NCBI GenBank assembly: GCA_039934475.1
Contig: JBDTMC010000097.1
Location: 1-19,655, forward strand
Source of the DNA: JBDTMC01 sp039934475
GTDB lineage: Bacteria; Acidobacteriota; Terriglobia; Bryobacterales; Bryobacteraceae
Length of the DNA stretch: 19,655 nt
Reading direction: 5' to 3'
The notes under the pieces were generated by a model, which was not told the origin of the DNA, searched no databases, and worked only from the letters and a program-made list of their open reading frames with translations. The position numbers and the translations under genes are program-made. Below are positions 7,326-14,705 of the stretch, piece after piece; position 1 is the first letter of the stretch, and every line of letters starts with the position of its first letter.

Positions 7326-10300
7326 ATGTCAAACTCTGTGGTTCGACTGGGACGGGCAACCACCGCAGTTCTCTTCCTAGCGAGCCTTGCTTTCGGACAG
7401 GCTCAAACGGGCTCGTTATCCGGCACGGTTATCGATGCAAACGACGCCGCCATACCGGGCGCCGACGTAGAAGCCCGCGAGAGCCGGACCGGCGTTACAG
7501 CCCGCACGGTTTCCTCAGACTCCGGGCTTTATGTTTTCCCCAACCTTCCTACCGGAATTTGGACTGTCACCACCGAAAAGGAAGGATTCAAGAAACTGGT
7601 TCGCAGCGGGATCGAGATCTTCATCGCGCAGAGGCAAGCACTCGATCTTAAACTTGAGATCGGTGACGTCAAGCAGACGGTAGAGGTCTCATCGACGCAG
7701 CCGCTGCTCGAGACTGAGACCAGTGAGCGCGGCCAGTCCCTGACGCCGAAGATGTATCAAACCCTCCCCATGTGGGCGGGCGGTCTGCAGAATCCCTCAG
7801 CATTTTTAGGATATATGGCTGGTGTGAATCAGGGCGGCGAACTCAGCATCGCCGGCTCCACGGGCCGTTCGCGTGAGCAGTTGATCGATGGCACCAGCAA
7901 CGTCATTCCGGAATCGGGTGGCACGGTGTTCAACCCCCCATCGGCCGAGGCGTTCAGCGAGGTTAAGTTGTTGGTGGGCACCTACACCGCCGAATATGGG
8001 CGAGTTGGTGGTGGAATCGAGATCTTCACCACCCGCTCGGGTACCAACGGTCTACATGGCACCTGGGCCTACTCCATGCGACGTGACATCTGGGAAGCTG
8101 CCGGCTGGAGCGTCAATCAGAACACAAAGAATAAGCCTGGCTTTCGACCCAAGGATCGCCTCAATGCGACGAGCGGTGGAATCGGCGGTCCGGTCTATAT
8201 CCCGAAAATCTACGACGGCCGTAACAAGACGTTTTTCTATTTCAGCAGCGATAACGATCTGCGTCCTGTCGCGCCGAATTCGATTGTCAACACGGTTCCG
8301 ACCAGCCAGATGACTCAGGGCGATTTCAGTCAATTGCCACAACTGATTTACGACCCGCAGTCGACACAGGGTTCTGGTTCCACCGCTACCCGCACGCCAT
8401 TCCCCGGCAACATGATTCCCACGGCCCGGTTCAGCAAGATCGCCGCGAATCTAATTTCCGCGCTCCCAGCGCCTAACGGCAGCACGCTCACTAGTAATCA
8501 CGCCTACGTCAACACGTCGCAGGTCACTGATCACGTTTGGTCCTTGAAAATTGACCATAGCTTCAGCGAGAAGAATCGTGTGGCGTATTTCCAATCGTTG
8601 GATAGCCAGTTGACCCACGCCGTCTCCGATTTCGACGGCCCGCTGGGCACGGCGCTCGGCGATCAATATCAAAAGCCCCGGATTTTCCGGGTGAATCATG
8701 ATTACGCGTTCTCGCCGACATTGCTTCTTCACAGCACGTACGGCTACTCCCGGACCAAGCAGATTTGGTTCGTGCCGGCGCAGAGCGGTTTTGCTAGTCA
8801 AGCTGGTTTTCCCGGCTTAACCGGAGATTCCGACGTGACACCGGTGATTCAGTTTGCCGCGGCCGACGGTTACACCGCATGGGGTATGCAACAGGGCAAA
8901 GTGAACAACGGTGGTCAGGATAATTTCACCCATCAGTTCGACCAGGGCCTGACCTGGATCAAAGGACGGCACGAACTCAAGATCGGCTGGGATTTGCGCC
9001 GCATGCAAACCTTTGCCCACGACTTGGCCACCACCAACGGCACTTACATCTTCGCCCGCACACAGACCGCCAACCCAGCCGCCACTGGCACCACGGGGAA
9101 TTCGTTTGCCAGCCTCCTCTTGGGTCTACCCGATTCGGCAAGCGCCGCAGCCACACCAGTACAGAACGCTAACATCCACTACGAGTATTACGGCTTCTAC
9201 TTTCAAGACAACTTCAGGCTCAGTCCCAAGCTGACCCTCAACCTGGGACTGCGTTACGACGTGCCCGTCAATTGGTATGCGCCTACGATGGGATCAGTTT
9301 CGCTGACCAGCCCGAACCCGGCGGCCAACAACTACCCGGGTGCCTACGTATTCGCAGGCAGTGGGCCCAACCGCCTCGGCGTTACGCGCTTCTGGCCGAC
9401 GGACTTTACCAACGTTGGCCCACGGGCCGGATTCGCTTACCAGATCGGATCTAAGACCGTTCTGCGTAGCGGCTTCGGCATCTTTTATGAAGCCACCAGC
9501 AATGGCGGTTGCGGTTGCACCCTCGGCGCGAACGGGTCCTTCGCACAGGTTTCGGACGGCCTCAATGCGCCGTTCCAGTGGGATTCGGGCATCCCCAAGC
9601 CTGCCGGTTACCAGCCCCCGCCCTTCTTGGGCCCGAGCATCGGCAACGGCCTGTCAGTGGATTACATGGGACCCACGTTCGGTAAAGCCCCGCGGATCTA
9701 CAACTGGAGTATAAACCTGCAGCATGAGATCAAGAAGTTTCTCGTGGAAGTGGAATATGCGGGCAATCGCGGCCGCCGCCTAAACTCCACAATCGATCTC
9801 AACCAGGTGAACCCGTCTTACTTGTACCTCGGATCGTTGTTGCAGCAGACCATCACGTCTCCTGGCGTGGTTGCCCAAGGCTTCAAGAAGCCGTATCCGA
9901 ACTTCCCGGACAACGGCACGCTCGCCCAATCACTGCGGCCCTTCCCGCAGTTCCTCAACGTCTGGTCGCGAAATAGTGGCCAGGGACAGACGTGGTACGA
10001 CGCCGCCGCCATTAAGGTACAACGGCGCTTCGGAGCGTGGCAGTTCCAGACCTCTTATGTGCGGTCTAAGACGCTCGGCCTGCTCACCTACCGGCAGATC
10101 TTCTCGCAGAATCAGGTGTACCCGCAAGACATGTATAACCTGACCCAACCGAAGTCGTATCTGCCGTTTGACCTGCCAAACGTGTTCAACTTCATCAACA
10201 CGATCGACCTGCCATTCGGTACCGGCAAGCACTTCCTCGGAGGCAGCGGCCGCCTGCTCAACGCCTTTGTCGGAAACTGGACCGTTGCCGATACACATCA

Positions 10301-10760
10301 GTACCGCAGCGGCGGTTTGATTGGGCTGACGTGCGCAAACACCCTCGGCAACGGCGTACTGTTCACAGATGCGCGCCTGTGCAACGCGAATCCAACAGAG
10401 GTTCGTACTGGTCAGGATCGCACCAGCCTCAATCCCAACAACCCGGCGAGCCTCTATTTCAACGCCGCTGCCTTCTCAGTTCCGGGCCAGTTCTCCTTCG
10501 GGACGTCCTCGCAGTATAACGGCCACTTCCGCCAACCTCCGGTACTGGTCGATAACATTGCCTTGGTCAAGCAGTTGTATGTGTGGCCTACCGGCGACGG
10601 AAGCAAGATGCGCCTCCAGTTCAGCGCCAATGCCTTCAATCCGTTCAACCGTACAAACTTCGCGGTGAACGGAGCCGTCGGCAACGCGAACTTCGGCCGC
10701 GCCACCAGCCCTCAAAACAGCCCGCGGATCATCACCATGATCCTTAGACTGAATTTCTGA
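7326..10760 (+). CDS. Oar-like TonB-dependent outer-membrane receptor with N-terminal carboxypeptidase-regulatory domain
   Basis: Large outer-membrane beta-barrel protein, 1144 residues, of the receptor type greatly expanded in Acidobacteriota, probably for uptake or binding of large substrates; the ligand is unknown. Start ATG 7326 has AAGGAG (7311-7316) 9 nt upstream and opens a signal peptide (MSNSVVRLGRATTAVLFLASLAFGQA). Residues about 28-115 form a carboxypeptidase-regulatory (CarboxypepD_reg-like) beta-sandwich beginning GSLSGTVIDANDAAIPGADV. Residues about 125-240 look like a plug domain (...LIDGTSN... and AEYGRVGGG), followed by the barrel, which ends in the outer-membrane C-terminal signature RLNF. 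I see no clear TonB box. It is monocistronic, with its own promoter and terminator, and is flanked by the two copies of the katG-downstream repeat. Confidence 0.93.
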   Translation: MSNSVVRLGRATTAVLFLASLAFGQAQTGSLSGTVIDANDAAIPGADVEARESRTGVTARTVSSDSGLYVFPNLPTGIWTVTTEKEGFKKLVRSGIEIFIAQRQALDLKLEIGDVKQTVEVSSTQPLLETETSERGQSLTPKMYQTLPMWAGGLQNPSAFLGYMAGVNQGGELSIAGSTGRSREQLIDGTSNVIPESGGTVFNPPSAEAFSEVKLLVGTYTAEYGRVGGGIEIFTTRSGTNGLHGTWAYSMRRDIWEAAGWSVNQNTKNKPGFRPKDRLNATSGGIGGPVYIPKIYDGRNKTFFYFSSDNDLRPVAPNSIVNTVPTSQMTQGDFSQLPQLIYDPQSTQGSGSTATRTPFPGNMIPTARFSKIAANLISALPAPNGSTLTSNHAYVNTSQVTDHVWSLKIDHSFSEKNRVAYFQSLDSQLTHAVSDFDGPLGTALGDQYQKPRIFRVNHDYAFSPTLLLHSTYGYSRTKQIWFVPAQSGFASQAGFPGLTGDSDVTPVIQFAAADGYTAWGMQQGKVNNGGQDNFTHQFDQGLTWIKGRHELKIGWDLRRMQTFAHDLATTNGTYIFARTQTANPAATGTTGNSFASLLLGLPDSASAAATPVQNANIHYEYYGFYFQDNFRLSPKLTLNLGLRYDVPVNWYAPTMGSVSLTSPNPAANNYPGAYVFAGSGPNRLGVTRFWPTDFTNVGPRAGFAYQIGSKTVLRSGFGIFYEATSNGGCGCTLGANGSFAQVSDGLNAPFQWDSGIPKPAGYQPPPFLGPSIGNGLSVDYMGPTFGKAPRIYNWSINLQHEIKKFLVEVEYAGNRGRRLNSTIDLNQVNPSYLYLGSLLQQTITSPGVVAQGFKKPYPNFPDNGTLAQSLRPFPQFLNVWSRNSGQGQTWYDAAAIKVQRRFGAWQFQTSYVRSKTLGLLTYRQIFSQNQVYPQDMYNLTQPKSYLPFDLPNVFNFINTIDLPFGTGKHFLGGSGRLLNAFVGNWTVADTHQYRSGGLIGLTCANTLGNGVLFTDARLCNANPTEVRTGQDRTSLNPNNPASLYFNAAAFSVPGQFSFGTSSQYNGHFRQPPVLVDNIALVKQLYVWPTGDGSKMRLQFSANAFNPFNRTNFAVNGAVGNANFGRATSPQNSPRIITMILRLNF

Positions 10761-10761
10761 C

Positions 10762-10798
10762 CTTCGAACCGAGTTTGCCAACGTAACCGGTTTCGAAG
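10762..10798 (+). other. Hairpin just after the receptor stop codon
   Basis: CTTCGAACCG (10762-10771) pairs with CGGTTTCGAAG (10788-10798), leaving one bulged base. It sits directly ahead of the terminator hairpin and probably contributes to 3' end formation or stability. Confidence 0.55.
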
Positions 10799-10808
10799 AG
10801 GTTTGAGG

Positions 10809-10848
10809 AAGGCCGGCATTCCCGCCAAACGGGAGGCCGGCCTTTTCA
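10809..10848 (+). terminator. Rho-independent terminator of the receptor gene
   Basis: AAGGCCGGC (10809-10817) pairs with GCCGGCCTT (10836-10844), with an inner CCCG/CGGG extension, and is followed by TTCATTT. This is the most convincing intrinsic terminator in the window. Confidence 0.85.
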
Positions 10849-10883
10849 TTTGGGATATCCCGTTGCATCGCCGCGGCCCTTTG

Positions 10884-10993
10884 GGCCAAGATCCTCGTCT
10901 CGGCCTCCACCTTCCGTGGTTCCGACAAACGCGGTTGAGCCAAGGGAGCCCGCATTCGCCTCGCACAGTGCTGGAGGCGGTCCAAAGGATTTC
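10884..10993 (+). pseudogene. Shredded remnant of a second katG copy
   Basis: Three blocks in katG order match the intact gene: 10884-10897 with 5906-5919, 10899-10962 with about 5963-6026, and 10964-10993 with about 6080-6110. Deletions lie between the blocks and a few substitutions within them. The last block runs straight into the repeat that also lies downstream of the intact katG, so this is a duplicated katG 3' region that then lost most of its sequence. It carries no usable reading frame. Confidence 0.85.
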
Positions 10994-11340
10994 ACGCCAC
11001 TCCGCCCGATCGCTTCTGCGGAGTATCGAGCCGCGACAGTAATGGAGCGGTCACCCTCTTGGGAGTATCCGAGCCGCGACAGTAATGGAGCGATCACCCT
11101 CTTCGGATTATCCGAGCCGCGACAGTAATGGAGCGATCACCCATGGCGTTGATATGACATCCGCTCGAATCCACGCATCAAGGCATCTACAGCACCAGGC
11201 CGCCTGGAGATCAGCATCGACCAGCTTCTACAGATCTTTAGCTTGACGCTTTTCGGAAAGCGCCCCTTTTACAGGTACTTCAGCCCATTAACTCCCAAGA
11301 AGATTTATCAAATTCCCGCAACCAATTGAATCTATTCGGC
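10993..11340. repeat. Intergenic repeat, copy 2 (longer form)
   Basis: About 348 bp matching 6789-7012 from CACGCCACTCCG to TTCGGC. It differs by two additional 43-bp tandem units and by two short segments absent from copy 1. One of these holds the hairpin CGCTTT-TCGG-AAAGCG (11247-11262), followed by CCCCTTTT, which could work as a weak terminator. Confidence 0.85.
11020..11142. repeat. Three tandem 43-bp repeat units
   Basis: Units at 11020-11061 (one base shorter), 11062-11104 and 11105-11142 (partial) share a core GAGCCGCGACAGTAATGGAG followed by CGATCACCC; the first unit has CGGTCACCC. A single unit occurs in copy 1 near 6816-6853. There are no unique spacers, so this is not a CRISPR array. 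Confidence 0.85.
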
Positions 11341-11699
11341 TGCAGCAAGTGCAAGCCCAATCATCACCAATGCACCCGGCCATCCGGGAACGGTATGCCG
11401 TTCCGCCCACAGGTTGCACCCTTCAGCGACAGGTCAGGTTGTGGTTGTTTCCGCGGTTTCGCAGCATCTCGACCGCCGCTAAAGGTCGGGAGCGTCCCAT
11501 CACTACGGCCCGTGCGTGTACCTCACCCTCCCGCTGCCTTTCCACCCAAAATTCATCTTGTCGTCATCGCAACAACATAAGTCAAGTGTAGTGTTGGAGA
11601 CAAGTTGGTTGGGGGAGAGCAAGTGTCGTAAGGGGGTCACATTACGGAAACCGCAAGGGCTCGCAAAGTAAACCAAGGATACGAAGGAAACATCGACTT
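11341..11699. other. Intergenic stretch with no recognised gene
   Basis: Short frames occur here on the plus strand, but none has a convincing start, ribosome site or family character. An AAGGA-containing ribosome site near 11684 serves the gene starting at 11700. I see no RNA gene or strong promoter. Confidence 0.5.
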
Positions 11700-12260
11700 A
11701 TGAGACCAAGACGAATTCTCTCAGTGGCGACAGTAATCGTCGCCGCTTTCGCCTTCGCTGGCGGTTCGATCTCAGCCCAACAGCCGGCCTGCTTACCAGG
11801 TATCGGCACGGCGCTCCAGGGACCGCATGCCGCGGCCTATACCCTGGTGCGTAACACCTTGACGCCAACGCTGTCGCAGTTGGCCAACCGCCTCACTGGC
11901 GCCGTCGACCAGACTACCTACCAGACTTTGCTTACGCTGTCGCACACGATCGCAAACAGCATCCCGAATGGCCGCCTGCTGCTCTCTCTTCCAGATGGCA
12001 CCGTGGTTGTCGATACCGGTAAACCAGACGATCCGACAAACGGTTTGCCCCAAGGCAACTCCTACCAACACTATCAAGACAAGACCGTCAACGAAAACCA
12101 CAACAGCCGAGTCGCCATCATCAGTGCACAGCAATACCCATGCGGACTTGGCGTTGAAAGCAAACTCAGTTCCACGACCGGGTTTGTTGAATCTTATGTC
12201 GCGCAGCGGCTGGGCACCCACTTGGATAGCATCGGCACAGTCCGCCTCTCCACCCGTTAA
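11700..12260 (+). CDS. Small secreted protein, possible free-standing Cache/PhoR-type sensor fold
   Basis: 186 residues from ATG 11700 (AAGGA about 10 nt upstream). Residues 1-26 form a signal peptide ending SISA, so the mature protein of about 160 residues should be periplasmic or outside the cell. The N-terminal half (about 40-88) looks helical. From about 90 the order resembles extracellular PAS/Cache sensor domains: GRLLLSLPDGTVVVDTG, then ENHNSRVAI, then GVESKLSSTTGFVESYVAQR and a final GTVRLS strand. Cys31 and Cys148 could form a disulfide. There is no membrane anchor, kinase or other output domain in the frame, so it is either a soluble binding protein or an orphan of this fold. The function is unknown and the fold call is by pattern only. 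Confidence 0.75.
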   Translation: MRPRRILSVATVIVAAFAFAGGSISAQQPACLPGIGTALQGPHAAAYTLVRNTLTPTLSQLANRLTGAVDQTTYQTLLTLSHTIANSIPNGRLLLSLPDGTVVVDTGKPDDPTNGLPQGNSYQHYQDKTVNENHNSRVAIISAQQYPCGLGVESKLSSTTGFVESYVAQRLGTHLDSIGTVRLSTR

Positions 12261-12305
12261 CTATCGAAACACAGCGATAGACAGGAGCGGGCACCCGCTC
12301 CTGTC
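12261..12305 (+). terminator. Paired hairpins after the secreted protein gene
   Basis: CTATCG/CGATAG (12261-12266 with 12275-12280) is followed at once by a perfect GACAGGAGCGGG/CCCGCTCCTGTC inverted repeat (12280-12291 with 12294-12305). No T run follows. Probable 3' end structure or terminator. Confidence 0.6.
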
Positions 12306-12344
12306 ACGATCTCTAAGGCGCTCCGCCGCATCCGGACATCAATC

Positions 12345-12675
12345 GGAACCGGAGGTGCGCCTCTCCAATCCGCCGTTGCCCCGTTTGGTTCGAGTTCTGC
12401 AAGTCGTTCACCGGGCGATCCTCAACCTGCCGACCGACACGCGATTTGATGGACCCCATACAGATTGATGAGCCACTCCGCCGGCTCTGCGGCTGGAACT
12501 GCGCCAAAGCCGTACCGCACCAGTCGAAGTTCTCGCGAGCGCTCGCCGAGTTCACGGCCACACAGTTACCGCAGCAACTCCACGAGGCCAATGTGGCGGC
12601 CACGAAGAGCACACGGTGGGTGGGATGCATTGCGCGTAACTCGACGGCGATTGGCGCCCGCGAGCACTTCGCCTC
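12345..12675 (+). pseudogene. Truncated, frameshifted IS transposase remnant
   Basis: A frame ending at 12468 (LPRLVRVLQVVHRAILNLPTDTRF) is continued one frame over by LRRLCGW near 12474, then FSRALAEFTATQLPQQLHEA and GCIARNSTAIGAREHF. This is the N-terminal layout of DDE transposases of the IS4/IS5-like supergroup with a DUF772-type N-terminus; exact family uncertain. Functional relatives read RDSTAIEARE; here the acidic residues are Asn and Gly, so the remnant is dead. After ...REHF the sequence changes directly into the katG 3' end. The left boundary is approximate and I found no terminal inverted repeats. The rest of 12306-12345 holds nothing I can name. Confidence 0.65.
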
Positions 12676-12724
12676 CGCCGCCTGGACTAAAGTCATGAAC
12701 CTCGATCGCTACGACTTAGCCTGG
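12666..12724 (+). pseudogene. katG 3'-end fragment fused to the transposase remnant
   Basis: 59 bp match katG 6688-6743 with about two substitutions and one 3-nt insertion, encoding FASAAWTKVMNLDRYDLA against FAAAWTKVMNLDRYDLA in KatG. It is in frame with the transposase piece and reads on to a TAA at 12728-12730. The PIN toxin gene reads antisense through its last 16 bp. Confidence 0.88.
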
Positions 12725-13137
12725 GGATAACCCTCGACGTATGCGGCGGGTGCAATGATCGGGATCTCATGGAAGGGGTTTAACACCAAAAGATCCCGGT
12801 CACCCGTAATTAGGATTTGTGCGTTGCCGTTGACGGCGACTTCGAGGAACATATTGTCCTTGGGGTCGCGACACGCGTGGACCGTATAAATGATCGGAAT
12901 AACTTCGGCGATGCGGCCCAGGCAGCGGATGAATTCTTGACGGTCGCCGATCGAGACATAGGCATCGAATTTGGGGCGAGAGAGGACCGCGGCCAATTCG
13001 TCGAGGGTCGCGCTCGAAACCAGTAGTTGGCCTGTATCGACAGCCTCACGCACAGCTGTGCCGGGAACGGATTTCGGGAGCAGAAGCCGGCTAATGAGGA
13101 CGTTATTGTCGATGACGATCCGCGGTCTAATGATCAT
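12709..13137 (-). CDS. PIN-domain toxin (putative type II toxin-antitoxin ribonuclease)
   Basis: 142-residue PIN-domain protein of the family annotated as putative toxin component (COG1569-like), expected to cleave RNA with a metal cluster. I start at ATG 13137 (MIIRPRIVIDNNVLIS), which begins at the usual first strand; the longer frame to 13224 runs inside the antitoxin. Conserved acidic residues are all seen: Asp10 (VIDNN), Glu47 (LDEL), Asp94 (DPKDN) and Asp113 (TGDRDLL). The start overlaps the antitoxin stop by 11 nt, as in a coupled operon. The last few residues and the stop codon come from sequence antisense to the katG fragment, so this 3' end is recent and may not be original. Confidence 0.88.
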   Translation of the reverse strand: MIIRPRIVIDNNVLISRLLLPKSVPGTAVREAVDTGQLLVSSATLDELAAVLSRPKFDAYVSIGDRQEFIRCLGRIAEVIPIIYTVHACRDPKDNMFLEVAVNGNAQILITGDRDLLVLNPFHEIPIIAPAAYVEGYPQAKS

Positions 13138-13378
13138 CCACAAGGATTTCCGCGAGTTTCTCTTCGGTGAGGCCACGGGCGGCGGCCCCTTCCGCGACTC
13201 GATCGCAGAAGCGCTGGAATTCACTCGTATTCAAGGCGCGAAGCCGCTCATATTGCTGTGGAGAGAGAATGACGGCTACGTCGCGGTTCTGTCGTCGAAT
13301 GACGACAGGTTCCCGCTGCGCGGCATCTATCAAAGCCGCGAGACGCTGCTTCGCCTCGGTCGCGGATACGGATTGCAT
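13127..13378 (-). CDS. Phd/YefM-like antitoxin
   Basis: 83-residue antitoxin from ATG 13378, preceded by an AGAGGG-like site. The N-terminal half, MQSVSATEAKQRLAALIDAA followed by EPVVIRRQNRDVAVILSPQQYERL, is the Phd/YefM fold that binds operator DNA. The C-terminal part (about 50-83, acidic and helical) should neutralise the PIN toxin encoded next. A longer upstream frame passes through the operator and is rejected. It probably represses its own promoter through the palindrome at 13413-13427. Confidence 0.9.
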   Translation of the reverse strand: MQSVSATEAKQRLAALIDAAQREPVVIRRQNRDVAVILSPQQYERLRALNTSEFQRFCDRVAEGAAARGLTEEKLAEILVDDH

Positions 13379-13398
13379 AGAACGCCCTCTTTGCACCA

Positions 13399-13437
13399 AG
13401 GATAGTTCAAAATGGACAAATTGTCCAAAATAGACAA
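13399..13437 (-). promoter_or_regulatory. Promoter and operator of the toxin-antitoxin pair
   Basis: A perfect 15-bp palindrome TGGACAAATTGTCCA lies at 13413-13427, and a third half-site TAGACAA follows at 13431-13437. On the minus strand TTGGAC (13428-13423) and TATCCT (13404-13399) with an 18-nt spacer could be the promoter, so the palindrome overlaps the -35 box and spacer. This is the arrangement expected for antitoxin autorepression. Confidence 0.7.
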
Positions 13438-13463
13438 TGAGGATCCCGGATAATCTCAAGGGC

Positions 13464-13490
13464 GCACCCACCTGGCAAACCCAGGGGTGC
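13464..13490. other. Intergenic hairpin between antitoxin and peptidase genes
   Basis: GCACC-CA-CCTGG (13464-13475) pairs with CCAGG-GGTGC (13481-13490) around CAAAC, leaving a 2-nt bulge. There is no T run and the role is unknown. No clear promoter for the peptidase gene was found in the remaining gap. Confidence 0.4.
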
Positions 13491-13593
13491 AGGACCAACC
13501 TCACTGATCCCAGCCGAGAATTCCTGCCTAGTACTATCCCGCTCCCCTCGCCGAAACAATCCCGCCCCTAAATGTTAAAATTGAGGCTCAACG

Positions 13594-14676
13594 GTGCAAA
13601 ACCATACCTACGCAGATCGCCGGGCCGCCGTGTGTTCGCAGTTGGAGAAATCCGACCTCGACGCCCTTTTGGTCTCCTATTTGCCCAACGTACGCTACCT
13701 TACCGGTTTCACCGGCAGTAATGCCCTCCTGCTGCTCTCCCCCGGTCGCGCCCAGCTTCTCACTGACCCGCGGTACACAATTCAGGCTACTCAGGAGGTG
13801 GACTGCCCCGTCACCGTCGTCAAGAAAAGCCTTTGGAAGTACCTCCCCACCATCCTCGGCCGCTCACGCTGGAAAAACGTCGGTATCGAAGCGGCCCATC
13901 TCACAGTGGATCTCCTCCACAGCCTCCAGTCCGCCCTTCCCCTCGGGGCAGCACTCCAGCCCGCTCCGCCGTTCATCGAGACCGCCAGGATGATCAAATC
14001 GGAGAGCGAGATCGTAGCCATCCGCCGGTCTGTAGACACCTGCTCCAAAGCCTTCGAAAAAGTCCTCAAGCGCATTCGCGTCACCATGACTGAGATCGAG
14101 GTCGCCGCTGAACTCGATTATGAGATGCGACGCCTAGGTGCTGACCGTCCCGCCTTCGACACCATCGTCGCCGCCGGCCCCCGATCGGCACTCCCTCACG
14201 CCCACCCTTCGTCGGCGACCCTGCAAATGAATCGGTTACTATTGATAGACATGGGTGCCAGTCAGGCTGGCTACGCGAGCGACATGACCCGAACTCAATC
14301 CATCGGTAAACTCTCGCCCCAACTGCGCCGTGCTTACGGCGCCGTGCTGGAGGCGCAGATGGCGTCGCTGGACGCCATTCGTCCCAACGTCACTGCCGGT
14401 TCCGTTGATCGCGCCGCTCGCCGCGTGCTCAAGGCTCACAACTTGGATACAGCGTTTGTCCATTCCACCGGCCACGGCCTCGGTCTCGAGATTCACGAAC
14501 CGCCGCGCCTGGGCAAGGCAGACAAGTCTCTCTTGCGCCCAGGTATGGTCATCACCGTCGAACCCGGAGTCTACCTGCCAGGGCTCGGCGGCATTCGCAT
14601 TGAGGATACGGTGCTGGTCACCGAAACCGGCTGCGAAGTTCTCACCCCAACCAAGAAGGAGTTGCTGGCGCTGTAG
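13594..14676 (+). CDS. M24-family Xaa-Pro peptidase (aminopeptidase P/prolidase-like)
   Basis: Cytoplasmic metallopeptidase of the pita-bread fold, cleaving X-Pro peptides; 360 residues. GTG 13594 is preceded by GAGG (13583-13586) at 7 nt, and the protein opens with the creatinase-type N-terminal domain (about 7-130; LLVSYLPNVRYLTGFTGSNA). The catalytic domain shows all five dinuclear-metal ligands: Asp219 and Asp230 (IDMGASQAGYASDMTRT), His294 (STGHGLGLEIHE), Glu323 (VEPGVYLPG) and Glu337 (RIEDT). Length fits the short YqhT/PepQ-like group. It lies 29 nt upstream of accB, the common peptidase-accB-accC order in bacteria (often with efp between, absent here). Confidence 0.93.
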   Translation: MQNHTYADRRAAVCSQLEKSDLDALLVSYLPNVRYLTGFTGSNALLLLSPGRAQLLTDPRYTIQATQEVDCPVTVVKKSLWKYLPTILGRSRWKNVGIEAAHLTVDLLHSLQSALPLGAALQPAPPFIETARMIKSESEIVAIRRSVDTCSKAFEKVLKRIRVTMTEIEVAAELDYEMRRLGADRPAFDTIVAAGPRSALPHAHPSSATLQMNRLLLIDMGASQAGYASDMTRTQSIGKLSPQLRRAYGAVLEAQMASLDAIRPNVTAGSVDRAARRVLKAHNLDTAFVHSTGHGLGLEIHEPPRLGKADKSLLRPGMVITVEPGVYLPGLGGIRIEDTVLVTETGCEVLTPTKKELLAL

Positions 14677-14705
14677 CCCGTCTATGGCTCCGCTGGCGTT
14701 TTGAG

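Noticed and set aside
10861..11128. Small frames of 79-92 codons across the katG debris and repeat
   Set aside because: They are out-of-frame readings of katG fragments and repeat units, without start signals.
11020..11142. Possible CRISPR array
   Set aside because: The units are contiguous 43-bp tandem copies without unique spacers, and no cas gene is nearby.
11326..11591. Short plus-strand frames of 80-84 codons between the repeat and the secreted protein gene
   Set aside because: They begin at or inside the repeat end, have no ribosome site and read as Pro/Arg/Ser-rich noise.
12971..13433. Plus-strand frames of 88 and 144 codons opposite the toxin-antitoxin genes
   Set aside because: The minus-strand pair has complete PIN and Phd signatures, overlapping stop/start and an operator; the plus frames have none.
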